The notes under the pieces were generated by a model. The model did not search any database, had not been told where the DNA came from, and worked only from the letters and a program-made list of their open reading frames with translations. A program made the position numbers and the translations under genes. From contig CAKKNE010000004.1 of the NCBI GenBank assembly GCA_918797485.1, positions 1,736,001-1,800,000 of the forward strand: 64,000 nucleotides of DNA, read 5' to 3'. Positions 35,401 to 43,991 of the stretch are shown piece by piece. The DNA comes from Pelagomonas calceolata (lineage: Eukaryota > Sar > Pelagophyceae > Pelagomonadales > Pelagomonadaceae). Each line of letters opens with the position of its first letter. Positions within the stretch are counted from its first letter, which is position 1.

Positions 35401-38347
35401 CGTTACCTGAGCTCACTAACAAAGGCCCCGACGATGCAGCACAAGCCGCCGTCGTTCCTAAATGAACTGCCCCTCCGTGGCCTGCGTGCGCGCGCCCACC
35501 TTGCGCAATAACGCCACCGCCGAAGTCTGCAGCGCAAGTTCCACAGGCTTCGCCACCAATAACATCTACTTCGCCGCCATCACCACCATCATTGCTCTGT
35601 GAGCCAGTGCCATCACCGGCAAGGACTCGTACGGCTCCACCGCTGTGTGCCCAAGCCGTCGTTCTTCCCCCAGCGAGATCAATCGTACCACCATCTGCAC
35701 GAGAAGAAGTTCCCGTTGAGACAATAATTGCGCCACTGATGCCGCCCACCACTGATCCCGTCCCAACACCAACAATCCCACTTGACGCCCCGCAGCCGCG
35801 GCCTGTAGTCAGCAAGAATCCGCCGCTTGCTGCGATTGCAGAGTTCGTGGCAATAATGGAATCGCCTGTGCCGCTGCCGTGATTGGCCGCTCCAGCGTCG
35901 ACTCTAACTGTGCCGCCGCCGCCTTCAGTTGAACTTCCACCGGAAATGCAAATGGGGCCTCCGCGATCACCAGACGCTTCGCCAAAGGCCGAACCTCCAA
36001 GAACCTTGATGGATCCACCATCGCCGCCAGATGCTGCATCCGAAGAGCAACCGGCTCCACCGATCACGCTGATGTCACCGCCAGTTGCTCGCCCTGCGCC
36101 CGATGCAATGCCGACTGTCGTCCCATCATCGATTGCACTCGTGCCAGCAAGGGCTAGAGCATCACCCGCATTTGCGCCAAATACTCCATCACCGGACCGT
36201 AGCGCGATATTGCCTTCGGTATTCTTCCCGGTGGCGAGGTGAATTTTGCCACTGTGACTATTCAATGCTGTGTTTGTTGTCATCAAGCGGCAGGTACTAT
36301 CCATATCGGTTGCAGAAGCGCTGCTCCTGACCGCCACACGGCCACCCGCAGCGGTACCGTGCCCCCCAATAGCGTGTATGCATCCGCCGCTTGAGGCAAG
36401 GGCGCTACCCGCTGCGGTAAAAATAGAGCAGCTTGGCGACGATGCACCGCCGCCAGCCGCGCAGTTTATTTGCCCGCTACAACCATTTGCGATGGAAAAA
36501 TCAACTGCCCCCCCCACGGACGTACCTCGGCCTGCGCTTAGGGCAATGCGCCCAGCTAGTTCAGCAGCACTTCCAGTTACACAGACAGGGCCGGCATCTG
36601 CGATAGCATTGCCCGTGGCTGCGGCAAGACTTCCCGTCTGCGAGACACCGGAACCGGTCTGCGCGGTAATCCTGGGTCCGTCACGATGTGAGCACGGCGT
36701 GTCAATAATGCAACTACCTGTGGCCTTTCCCGCTGACGTTCCGGTTCCCAGTACAATATCCGCTCCATCTCCACTAGCAAGGCACGTCATTCCGGCCTCT
36801 ATGTGTATACCTGCTGCGGTAATTTGTCCTGAGCCACCTGCGAGGCTGACAGACCCCCCCTTCTTTGTCAGGCTACTACCGGCGGACAGGCTGATTGCAC
36901 CAGACTTATCTCGTGTTGAACTACCAGTGCCCACCACCAGAGAGCCACTCAGTCCGCTGGGACCTGAATTTTTTGTCTCAAGAAACACGTGACCAGACTG
37001 ATTTCCCCCAGTTCCAGTGAGTATTGTAGTAGTTGAAGAGATCATGTCTTCTGTGTAGCCACCCTGTAAGCGAACAAAGCCGCCAGCGCCCATCTCTTCC
37101 GCTGTGGCACCTTGCACAACAACAGCACCGCCCTGTCCCACAAGCGAAGACGAGGCATTTCCCGCCTCCAGCTTGATGTCACCACCGGGGTGACCAGTTC
37201 CCGACTCAATCGCTACGTCAGCTCCAGTGCGGTGATAGGTAGCACCTGTGTCCAAAGCAATGGACCCAGAAGTCTGCGGAGTGCTGCCTGTCTCAATTGA
37301 TATTTCGCCACTGCTCGCAGAGTCTCCACTTTTAATGAAGACGCTGCCAGAATAGCCATCAGTTCTGCTGGTATCTGCCGTGGTAACTGAGAGATCGCCA
37401 GAGTGGCCGGTACTAAATGTAATCTCGCCGGGCGAGGTCCCGCTACGACCGGCTTCTAGTGTCACCTGCCCCCCAGCCCCGGATCCAGATGCCCCGACGG
37501 CTAGAGATGCCGTGCCGGCCGCGCCAGAACTCGCCCCACAAGTTGCAAATTGCACATCACCAGTCGCACGTGAGCTAACTCCAGTGACAAAACTAAGGGT
37601 GCCGCCGCCAGCAGCGTCAAGACGTGCACTACCGCTCACTCCCTGTTGACTGTAGCCTGTTATTAGTGCGACGGCTCCGCCTGTGCCAGTAGATGAAGCA
37701 CCCCCAAGAAATGTAAGCCCACCCCCAGTGCCTTCGCGCGCAGCTCCGCCAGCAACTTGCACTGTGCCAGCAACACCATTCTTTTCAACAAATCTATACC
37801 CTGCGCCACTGCCCGCGGAGAAACTCATGTCACCACCTCCGCCTTGGAGCTCGTCGCCGCTACCTGCTTCGAGGATGAGTGCGCCACCAGCAGCGTTCAC
37901 GCCTTCTACCTCACCAGCAGCTACGGAAACATCACTGGCGGAGCCCAGCTTAATGACCTCGTCGGATACAACGAGTTCAAACGCCGTCCCCGAAGAGTGT
38001 AGCTGGCCACCACCAAAAAGGCCATCTGGTTCCAAGATGAAGTCACCCACAACTCGCGTTTCGGGAACCCAAGTAGTTGGACACGGGGCATCAAAAGTTG
38101 TTCCGTGACATTCGCGTGTAAAAATGGCGCTTACATCCAAACATCGCTGGTCGGATGCACACCAGGCACATGACTCAGCGGCTACGCAACTTCCACAATC
38201 CAAATAATCGTCGCAGGCAGGCTCTTTAGGACAACTCGCTTCTAGCCCAGATACGCCATCCAAGTCCAAGGATTCGCACTCTGCCCACGTCACCAGTGGT
38301 AAGGCATAGCTGAGCACAAGAAGTAGCCCAGTGGAACGCGTCGCCAT
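3741..38347 (-). CDS. Giant secreted Gly/Ser-rich repeat protein with two internal S74 modules (six exons)
   Basis: Exons read on the minus strand are 38347-28961, 28853-21544, 21453-15042, 14973-14840, 14783-14470 and 14410-3741. Their summed length is 34,227 bp, an exact multiple of three, giving 11,408 residues. All junction phases agree and each join continues the protein repeat pattern. Order of parts: signal peptide (1-22), PSI-like cysteine module (about 44-89), Gly/Ser/Ala/Thr repeats of 14-18 residues, S74 module (from 3646), repeats, second S74 module (from 5557), then repeats organised in about 91-residue units. The signal peptide and composition suggest a secreted or cell-surface fibre or matrix protein. 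That role is inference; I recognise no named family for the repeats. The stop at 3741 lies inside an indel-ridden duplicated block, so the true C-terminus may lie beyond the window. The ATG at 38347 is chosen because the signal peptide begins there. Confidence 0.8.
14470..14783 (-). CDS. Giant gene exon 5 (314 bp)
   Basis: This exon encodes CLCMATGAAQAGGS through GTAVSGSG. Its 3' boundary is best placed at TCAG|GCGCTA, a GC donor. The intron is 59 bp (14469-14411) and ends CACTATAG. No GT in the neighbourhood gives the right phase, while this junction produces GSGGDLVL, a typical repeat word. The alternative is that the short tail reading to 14411 is the real C-terminus and exon 6 belongs to a second gene; the seamless repeat register argues against that. 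Confidence 0.62.
14840..14973 (-). CDS. Giant gene exon 4 (134 bp)
   Basis: The exon is bounded by ATCATAG| at its start and GATTCTGG|GTGAGT at its end. It encodes VNITTGQGTSSG through GTTCRGDSG, a run of repeat words in the right frame. It joins in phase 2 to exon 5 across a 56-bp intron (14839-14784) that ends CCCGCAG. The upstream intron (15041-14974) is 68 bp. The exon is too short to stand out as a reading frame alone and was found from the splice signals and repeat pattern. Confidence 0.7.
15042..21453 (-). CDS. Giant gene exon 3: end of S74 module 2 and long repeat region
   Basis: This 6,412-bp open exon (residues 5566-7703) starts inside the second S74 module. It then encodes Gly/Ser/Ala repeats with less regular spacing than exon 6, such as GGxVxLxSGxG and SGNITLIAG-type words. 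Acidic and aromatic residues are rare and cysteines scattered. The 3' end is taken at GGCGAT|GTCTCT, phase 0, because it continues GYPGGD into VNITTGQGTSSG of the next exon. This donor is weak, so the junction could be a few codons away. Confidence 0.72.
21183..21572 (-). other. Peptidase_S74 / intramolecular chaperone module 2, split by an intron
   Basis: The module begins at SDSRIK (Ser about residue 5557) in the last codons of exon 2. It continues after the 90-bp intron as YNVNLGAVYEGF, YKYSEAW, RGVIAQELHHV and ends LDLIGALQAK. The order of motifs matches module 1 (YGYANAW / GLIAQEL / SIAGLQAQ), so the two are paralogous. The Ser and the Lys five residues later are again kept. Removal of the intron makes the domain continuous and is strong support for the splice call. 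Repeats resume directly after LQAK. Confidence 0.78.
21454..21543 (-). other. Intron 2 of the giant gene (90 bp, GT-AG, phase 2)
   Basis: The donor is TC|GTAATT and the acceptor GCTGCAG|GTAT, with a TTTACTGAT branch-like word between them. Splicing joins the two halves of the second S74 domain. Without splicing the frame stops at the second codon position of the intron (TAA). Confidence 0.75.
21544..28853 (-). CDS. Giant gene exon 2: repeats, first S74 module, repeats, start of second S74 module
   Basis: This 7,310-bp exon (residues 3130-5565 plus two bases) is open throughout. It opens with Gly-rich repeats, carries the first S74 module at 27305-27003, then returns to about 1,800 residues of Gly/Ser repeats. 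Just before the exon end comes a non-repetitive phage-fibre-like stretch (IELGDSRSHISM) leading into the second S74 start, SDSRIKRDI. A 400-bp block inside the exon occurs twice (22177-22576 and 25543-25942), in frame. The donor is ATCTC|GTAATT, phase 2. Confidence 0.78.
22177..22576 (-). repeat. 400-bp intragenic duplicate, copy 1
   Basis: Almost identical to 25543-25942 (only a few mismatches, one changing Val to Phe in the word SSFxxDGSG). It encodes ASQPATTF, GSGAAGRAGAVNLCGG and so on. The offset of 3,366 bp is a multiple of three, so both copies are read in the same frame of exon 2. Confidence 0.85.
25543..25942 (-). repeat. 400-bp intragenic duplicate, copy 2
   Basis: Partner of 22177-22576. 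Both boundaries are abrupt, with unrelated repeat units on each side. This points to recent unequal exchange or gene conversion inside the giant gene, while surrounding units have diverged strongly. Confidence 0.85.
27003..27305 (-). other. Peptidase_S74 / intramolecular chaperone module 1
   Basis: The module starts at SDQRIKKDL (Ser about residue 3646) and ends after DSIAGLQAQ, about 101 residues. It shows the family hallmarks: SDxRxK at the start, then YGYANAW, then GLIAQEL-x-NVFPEHV, and a C-terminal helix ending LQAQ. In phage tail spikes and neck appendages this domain trimerises the upstream beta-structure and then cuts itself off at the N-terminal Ser, aided by a nearby Lys. Both the Ser and a Lys five positions later are present here. 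The module is preceded by a non-repetitive segment (GDVELIAG, RVRLEKN, VNVNT) of tail-fibre flavour. Being internal, with thousands of residues after it, is unusual for the family. Confidence 0.78.
28854..28960 (-). other. Intron 1 of the giant gene (107 bp, GT-AG, phase 0)
   Basis: The donor is CAG|GTAGGT and the acceptor TTCGCAG|GTC. Joining the flanks gives AGRSQ followed by VTGGDD, which restores the AGRS...TGG repeat word found throughout the gene. Both flanking exons are then exact in phase. A pyrimidine-rich stretch lies before the acceptor. Confidence 0.8.
28961..38347 (-). CDS. Giant gene exon 1: signal peptide, PSI module and first repeat region
   Basis: This single 9,387-bp exon encodes residues 1-3129 and is open throughout. 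After the N-terminal cysteine module the chain is built from short Gly-rich modules of the form GG-x(6)-G-x-G / SG-x(6-8). They alternate small residues with beta-branched or aliphatic ones (for example SISLLVGSG, GAIDLSTG), a pattern typical of beta-solenoid or beta-roll coils. Longer super-units recur around DSGDGG, ATANAGE and SGASGRF/L words. Cysteines are scattered through the repeats. The donor CAG|GTAGGT at 28961/28960 matches the usual eukaryotic consensus. The reading frame runs a further 60 bp into the intron before a stop, so intron retention would truncate the protein after residue 3129. Confidence 0.8.
38081..38347 (-). other. Signal peptide and PSI-like cysteine-rich module
   Basis: Residues 1-22 have the layout of a cleavable signal peptide: MATR, then a hydrophobic core (GLLLVLSYALPLV), then TWA before a possible cleavage site. 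Residues 39-89 hold nine cysteines (39, 45, 51, 54, 60, 63, 69, 80, 89) with the spacing CxxC-x5-CxxC around C51-C63. This is the signature of plexin-semaphorin-integrin (PSI) domains, small disulfide-knotted folds found on extracellular proteins. A non-repetitive linker up to about residue 135 precedes the repeats. The PSI assignment rests on the cysteine pattern and the AWC word. Confidence 0.7.
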
Positions 38348-39597
38348 GGTATAAAAAGTGATATCCCGGATCCTAACCTTAAACCTTATTACTACTGCGG
38401 TACCGTAGGTACCTACGGTACCTACGGTACATGGCCGCGGCAAGTGGTACAAGTGGTACAAGTGTACAGTGGTACCGTGGTAAAAGGTACTGGAATTACC
38501 CTGGTTCCCTTCCTTGTGGGTTTTCTCTCTCCTAATCCTCCTAGTACTACCCACCTCAGGCTTGAAGCCTGAGCCTGAGCGTAATGAGTCACACTCCCCG
38601 GGCCCGCCGGCCCGCCGCCGGCGGGCCGGGCCGGGGGGGCGGGCCGCCGAGTCTGAGGCTCTCTTTTACACCAACTTGGCATCTTGAAGTCGCCAAACTC
38701 ACCGTGACCGTCACTCATGGTATCGCCGAAAGTACCAAAATCATTATGATTTTGCGGGTATGGATATTTCCTAGGAACTCTGGGGATTGATCCAGCTCGG
38801 TGAGATACGTCGATTTCCGGTCTCAGACTAGATCGACTACAAGACGACTACGAAGGCCTCTGAGGCATCGGACGCAGGTGCTACCCCCCACGCGGTCGAC
38901 CGTGCCCGCCCCGGGACCGTCATGGTGACTCCGGCTAGATACTTATCTATACTTTACAGCCGTAAGACTCCGTAGAAGCAAACTTGAAATTGCCAGTGAT
39001 TTCGGACCGTGACGCGGGTAACAGGGCGGCCGGCCCAGGACGCCACGCGTTCCGAGTCCGACTGAGTCTCAGGCTCCTGGGCCCTGGTCGTACAGGTTCA
39101 GTGTGGATTGCTTGCCATGGGTTTGGGTTTTCAATTTACTACGGCGGTCTCAGGCTGAGCGAAGCCTCAGGCTGCCAGTGAGCCTGAGGATCATAATGAC
39201 TATTTGACCTTCACTGGCAAGCCGCCTGAGGACTAGCTCCGACTCGGAGTCCGCACTGGCAGGAAGAGAGTGCGTTACTTACCTACCAGCGGGGGTAAAC
39301 CCCACCCGATAGTAACTTGAAGCAACCCCGAGTCTCTCTCTCGTGTCCAGCCCGGGGGGGGGGGGGCTGAGGTACGCCTCCATCTACTACCCCCCCTCTA
39401 GTAGGCTCTACCACCCTCTATACCCCCCCAGGCCTGACACTCCGAGTCAGGCTGTATAACTGGCAATTACCCGAGGCGGCTGTATTTCGACCCATGTTGA
39501 CCCACACTAGTTTGGCTGGGCTTAGTAGTTAAGTAGCAGGCAAGAGGATTCGGTTTTGGTTGGGCTTCATATAGGTTGGGCTATCATTATAGAGATC
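38348..39597. other. Intergenic region between giant gene and RSP4/6
   Basis: No coding region seen. Besides the palindromic block at its left end, it holds a very GC-rich hairpin at about 38598-38645 (GCCCGCCGGC against GCCGGCGGGC), CAGGCTGAG/CCTGAGG words in both orientations at 39148-39230, a 14-base G run near 39355-39368, and C-rich runs at 39390-39430. Confidence 0.5.
38397..38490. promoter_or_regulatory. GGTACC-rich palindromic block upstream of the giant gene
   Basis: Starting 50 bp upstream of the ATG at 38347, the sequence is a chain of overlapping palindromes built on GGTACC and CCTACGG/CCGTAGG. Further GTGGTAC and TGTAC words follow up to about 38490. The 24-bp core at 38399-38422 (GGTACCGTAGGTACC and its continuation) recurs exactly at 57148-57171 upstream of the HTTM-like gene. 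Position and recurrence suggest a binding site for a dimeric regulator. A TTTTTATA word lies directly next to the ATG (38348-38357), too close to be a usual TATA box unless translation starts further in. Confidence 0.5.
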
Positions 39598-40899
39598 TCA
39601 CTCTTCTTCTTCAGTGTTCTCGTTGGGAGATGGGCGTGTGGTGCGGTCCTCCTCTTCGAAAAGTGCGCTAATTTCTTCGTCTACAAGGGCCCATTCTGGC
39701 TGAATACCGGGCGTGGCCGGTATCTTGTACGATACACCTCGAAGAGAGGGACAGCCAAAGCCACAGTAGATATTTGTGAACTTGTTACCAAAGGCGACGG
39801 CATATGCACCGGGCCACTTAAGGCTTTTCACGCATACAGTGCTGTCTGGAGAGTCACCTGTACCAGGGCAGGCAGATATTGTCCACGCCGGACCATCTAC
39901 AACTTCGTCTTCGGCAATAGATCCTAGAATTGGTTGATTCTGAAGCTCCTGCTCGGGTCTGGAGTCCTCATCTTCGTTCATCGGCGGCTGGTTGCATCGT
40001 CCATTCCGATCGATGAGTAACTCGTGGTGAACCCATGAGCTTAACTCTTTAAGCTCGTCGATGGTCCTGTGTTCACTTATTTCCTCGACCTTCTTTATTG
40101 CTTTGATTCCCTCGTCGACGCCATCATCTTCAATATAGAACCCACTGGGCGAAATGCTGCACTCGGCTGTGATCTGTGCAATCTGGGAGCGAAGAAGATG
40201 TGCTTCCGTGCCGCCAGGGAACGGTGGATAGGAGGGCACCGGTGCATTCAAATCTCCGGTAAAGAATCTATTGATATTTCTTCCGACAATAATTGCGTCA
40301 GGCAGCACATTTGGGAGCTTGGTCCATTCCCCGCCTATCTTACTGCAGACCCAAAACGCATACTTGTTCGCCCCCTCCATACCTTCAATGATATTCACCT
40401 CTTCTGCGGGTGGTGGTTCAGGGTTTACCCCTTGAACTACATAGTAATCACTAGATCTTCCGAATATTTTGCCCCAAAACCGAAGGCTGCTTGCTTCGAC
40501 TTTTGCTTTTTGTTTGATTGCGAGGTAAAGCTGGTACACCTCGGTGCGGCCAAAATTCACTCCAGTCCACTCAAATACATTCGCCTCCGTCATTAGATCT
40601 GGATACGAAATCTCAGCTGCCTCGTTTTCAGTTGGAGTAAACAGGTGACACGCAATCCTACACCATTCTAGCTGTGAGATCTTTTCTGCATCGAACGGCT
40701 CCGTATCGAGTTCAGTCAGCAGTGAGGGAGCGTGCTGAGTGATCTCTCGGAGGTCTTGAGATAACTGTTCAAACACGGCGTTGGCATTGTGCGGCTTTTC
40801 AACTATTATCTTTAGCAAAAGTCGCGAAAGATGCTCATATAACGAGGCCCCCTCCTCATCCTTGCCACGCAGATATTGTTTAGCTTCCTCGAACGACAT
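39598..40899 (-). CDS. Radial spoke head protein RSP4/6 family (RSPH4A/RSPH6A-like)
   Basis: The 433-residue intronless product belongs to the radial spoke head family, which forms the spoke head of motile cilia and helps regulate dynein activity. Seen in the sequence: an N-terminal helix-rich part with SLYEHLSRLLLKIIVEKP, then LEWCRIACHLFTP. The conserved core follows: GANKYAFWVCSKIGGEWTKLP, the hallmark NINRFFTGDLNAPVPSYPPFPGGTEAHLLRSQIAQI, then SPSGFYIEDD. The C-terminal part has PAWTISACPG and the domain-typical VKSLKWPGAYAVAFGNKFTNIYCGFG, ending in an acidic tail (EEEE). Family members are usually longer (roughly 450-700), so this is compact. The ATG at 40899 directly follows a GGTACC word. 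It is divergent from the helicase gene at 42180. Confidence 0.92.
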   Translation of the reverse strand: MSFEEAKQYLRGKDEEGASLYEHLSRLLLKIIVEKPHNANAVFEQLSQDLREITQHAPSLLTELDTEPFDAEKISQLEWCRIACHLFTPTENEAAEISYPDLMTEANVFEWTGVNFGRTEVYQLYLAIKQKAKVEASSLRFWGKIFGRSSDYYVVQGVNPEPPPAEEVNIIEGMEGANKYAFWVCSKIGGEWTKLPNVLPDAIIVGRNINRFFTGDLNAPVPSYPPFPGGTEAHLLRSQIAQITAECSISPSGFYIEDDGVDEGIKAIKKVEEISEHRTIDELKELSSWVHHELLIDRNGRCNQPPMNEDEDSRPEQELQNQPILGSIAEDEVVDGPAWTISACPGTGDSPDSTVCVKSLKWPGAYAVAFGNKFTNIYCGFGCPSLRGVSYKIPATPGIQPEWALVDEEISALFEEEDRTTRPSPNENTEEEE

Positions 40900-42179
40900 G
40901 GTACCAAAGAGCGTTAGTCAACGTCTGGATATCTATTGATGTATCGATGTATCGATGTATCTTATAGTGTTATACTTGACTCGGACTCGGGTTTTTTTTA
41001 CCGTCACGACGACTGATTGGCGTACCAGCAAGCTTCCGGCTACCACGGACTCGGATTCTGAGTCGTGCTCCGAGCCGCCTGCCAGTGGGTCAGGCCGGTC
41101 ACCGTGACGGTTGCAACTTGAATGTCACAGCGGCCTCAGGCTCCTCAGGCTGAGTGGAACGTGAAGTACACGTCACGGTCACGGTCTCCGACTCAGCGAG
41201 CCAGGCTCAGGCTAGCCTGAGCCTGGCTCTGGCTCGGAGTACTAGTACCCGGCCGTGACTGCCGCGGCGGCGGCGGCCCGGGTAGCCTGAGGATTCCAAC
41301 TTGCCAGTGAATGTAGAAGAGTAGCCTGAGGAGGGACTAGTATGATAGGATTAGGGGGCATATTCCTCGCAAGAGGGTTGCACCCAGCCTCATCGTTATG
41401 GCTGAGCACGTCGGTGATCCAGCCATCATCCTATCATGATACCCTTCCTTTATACACTGGCACTTCAAGTTACACACACCGTGACCAACCACGTAACGTT
41501 GAATGTAACACCTTTACTCCGAGCAAAAACTAGATACTGCAATTTAGGTAGCTCACCGGCGGACTATCCCAGCCGCTGCACTCCGAGAGCCTGAGTCCCA
41601 AACTTGAAGGTGCGCCGTACCCGGGCCCTTTGGTCTCGCGTCATTCGCAGGCCGCGGCCGTTATGGTTTCTCAAGACACTCAGAGGCTCGTCAATCAATG
41701 ACCGGCGACTCGGGCGAGCTAGGCTCAAGGGCGCCTAGAGCCTGAGCGGTCGTGGATCATCATGATGCGGCCGCGGCCTCGAGCCTCCGAGTCCGAGTCG
41801 GCCCCGGGCCGCCCGGCCCGGGGCCGAATCCTCCTAAAATACTAGTGGACTCGGAGCGGCACTCAGCCTGCCAGTGACTTGGAGGCTGGCGGCACTCAGG
41901 CTCAGGCCCTGAGGCTTGCCAGTGAAATCATCATCATGATGATGATCATTGCTCATTGTAGAATTTTTAATTTTGTGTTTAAGTTCACTTTAATCGCTTG
42001 CGAGAGGCGGCCCGCTTGTGGGCGGCGGGGAGATATGCGCTACGTCCGCCCAGAGGTATATCCCTTACGGGCGTATTGCTCAAGCTCTAGATACAAGCTC
42101 GTATATACCGACGTGTTTATTGTACTCATAGCATTATTATCTTTCGAAGCGACGAGGTGTTGCTTGTCTAGTATTAGGC
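40900..42179. other. Intergenic region between divergent RSP4/6 and DDX6-like genes
   Basis: No coding region or RNA gene seen. It contains three tandem GATGTATC units at about 40938-40962. It is also dense in recurring words: GCCAGTG, ACTTGAA, AGCCTGAGG/CCTCAGGCT (about 41100-41340, 41830-41920), and ATCATCATGATGATGATCAT at about 41927-41950. GC content swings from AT-rich near the genes to very GC-rich around 41260-41285 and 41760-41830. Confidence 0.5.
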
Positions 42180-43430
42180 ATGACGGCGCTTAGTTCTTCA
42201 CATGCATCGCCATCGCCAGACGAAGAATCCTGGCGCAAAAATCTCAATTTGCCAGCAAAGGACAACAGATACCAGACTGAGGATGTCACTTTGACGCGAG
42301 GGCAGGAATTCGAGGACTATTTTTTGAAGCGCGAACTGCTAATGGGTATCTTTGAGAAGGGTTTTGAGCGGCCTTCCCCCGTTCAAGAGCGGGCAATCCC
42401 CATAATTCTGCAGAATCGAAATGTTCTTGCGCGGGCTAAGAATGGCACCGGCAAGACGGCAGCATTTATCATTCCCTGCCTCGAAAAGACTGACCCCGTT
42501 AAAAAGCACATTCAGGTGCTCATTCTCATTCCGACCAGAGAGTTGGCGCTCCAGACATCAGCAGTTGTCCGTGAGCTAGGAAAGCACATGAAAGTTGAGT
42601 GCATGGTATCAACAGGCGGCACATCACTCAAGGACGACATCATGCGCCTGTACAAGCCAGTCCATGTTCTCGTTGGTACCCCTGGGCGCATTCTCGACCT
42701 CTCGGAAAAGGGTGTGGCAATTCTAACCCAGTGCCATACCCTTATCATGGACGAGGCAGACAAGCTCTTATCTCCAGAGTTTGAACCTTTATTAGAAAAA
42801 CTCGTACTACACTGCTCTCCCGAACGTCAAATTTGCCTCTTTTCTGCAACATTTCCCGTCAGTGTCAAAAAGTTTAAGGACAAGTTTATCCACCACCCTT
42901 ATGAAATCAATTTAATGGATGATCTCACTCTGAAAGGCATAACCCAGTTTTATGCTTTCGTAGAGGAGCGTCAGAAAGTGCATTGCCTACATACACTTTT
43001 TACTAAATTGGAGATAAATCAATCAGTAATATTTTGTAATTCTGTCAACCGAGTTGAGTTGCTTGCTAAAAAGATAACAGAATTGGGCTATTCATGCTTC
43101 TATATCCACGCAAAGATGCAACAGTCTCACCGAAACCGTGTGTTCCATGAATTCCGCAATGGATCCACTCGCCATCTTGTTTCCTCTGACTTGTTTACCC
43201 GTGGTATCGACATTCAGTCCGTTAACGTGGTTATCAATTTCGATTTTCCAAAGACATCAGAGACATACCTTCATCGAATTGGTCGTGCTGGTCGATTTGG
43301 TCACCTGGGGCTTGCTATAAATTTGATCACCTTCGATGATCGATTCAATCTCTATCGCATAGAATCAGAACTGGCCACTGAAATCAAACCAATCCCACCG
43401 ACGATTGACCGTGAACTTTATTGCAAATAG
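42180..43430 (+). CDS. DEAD-box RNA helicase, DDX6/Dhh1 family
   Basis: The 416-residue product is a complete two-RecA-domain helicase of the DDX6/Dhh1/Me31B group, which represses translation and promotes mRNA decapping in P-bodies. Motifs: Q motif around F61-Q69 (GFERPSPVQ), motif I AKNGTGKT (86-93), Ia PTRELALQ (118-125), GG at 146-147, Ib TPGR (167-170), II DEAD (191-194), III SAT (222-224), IV SVIFCNS (282-288), V RGIDIQ (341-346), [10 protein letters not shown] (365-372). The stretch from [12 protein letters not shown] to EIKPIPP is almost invariant in this family and separates it from eIF4A. The N-terminus (1-40) is short and variable as usual. There are no introns. The ATG at 42180 is the first in frame. 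Confidence 0.95.
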   Translation: MTALSSSHASPSPDEESWRKNLNLPAKDNRYQTEDVTLTRGQEFEDYFLKRELLMGIFEKGFERPSPVQERAIPIILQNRNVLARAKNGTGKTAAFIIPCLEKTDPVKKHIQVLILIPTRELALQTSAVVRELGKHMKVECMVSTGGTSLKDDIMRLYKPVHVLVGTPGRILDLSEKGVAILTQCHTLIMDEADKLLSPEFEPLLEKLVLHCSPERQICLFSATFPVSVKKFKDKFIHHPYEINLMDDLTLKGITQFYAFVEERQKVHCLHTLFTKLEINQSVIFCNSVNRVELLAKKITELGYSCFYIHAKMQQSHRNRVFHEFRNGSTRHLVSSDLFTRGIDIQSVNVVINFDFPKTSETYLHRIGRAGRFGHLGLAINLITFDDRFNLYRIESELATEIKPIPPTIDRELYCK

Positions 43431-43991
43431 GACTCACAAGGCGACATGGCGACATGTTTGTGCCTCAGAGATGAGTCAGTTCGAGCACTTAATTCCACGC
43501 AACCTAATCGTGCTGAGAACCGCATCTTGGAGCCGCTGCGTTTTTTTTGTCAGTCTCTAATCTTCCATTCGTCGCGCAGTATGACACTAAAATGCTGCAA
43601 TGGAAATACACGATGATGATTAAAGATGTAGCAAAAATTACACCATTTTCGGGATTTTAGAGGTCAATTAAGCCCTGTTTGCTGCGCTCATAGGAAATCG
43701 ACCTCTAATCTCAAAAATGATGATGATTTCAAGTTTCGTTCCAACCAAAACTTGAAAAATATGACATCACCCCCGCCCCCGGCCCTTCCTTACCGTGACA
43801 AAACTAGAATATACTATAGTCACGGTATACTAGTAGAGTCACGGTATAGATTTTTAGATCATCGTGATGGCAGTGAGTGATTCGAGTTTTTAAATTTATC
43901 ATGATATTTTACATCTCAGGCTTATCTTATCATGATGATGTCATGACAGATTCGGCCTAGACAGAGAGAGTAGGGGGATAGGATCATTGAA
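43431..43991. other. Intergenic region downstream of the helicase
   Basis: AT-rich, with no gene seen. It holds an imperfect inverted repeat around TTAGAGGTC (43658-43668) and GACCTCTAA (43699-43709), and two direct copies of GTCACGGTATA at about 43820-43848. Several ATCATGATG words lie at 43860-43945. Confidence 0.45.

Noticed and set aside
14991-38347. The S74 modules as a sign of an inserted phage or giant-virus gene
   Set aside because: The gene has a signal peptide, a PSI module, spliceosomal introns and continuous host-style repeats. The module may be of viral origin long ago, but nothing here marks a viral insertion.
38348-38357. TATA-like word directly at the giant gene start codon as a TATA box
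   Set aside because: It touches the ATG, leaving no room for a transcription start and leader; a start further inside would lose the signal peptide.
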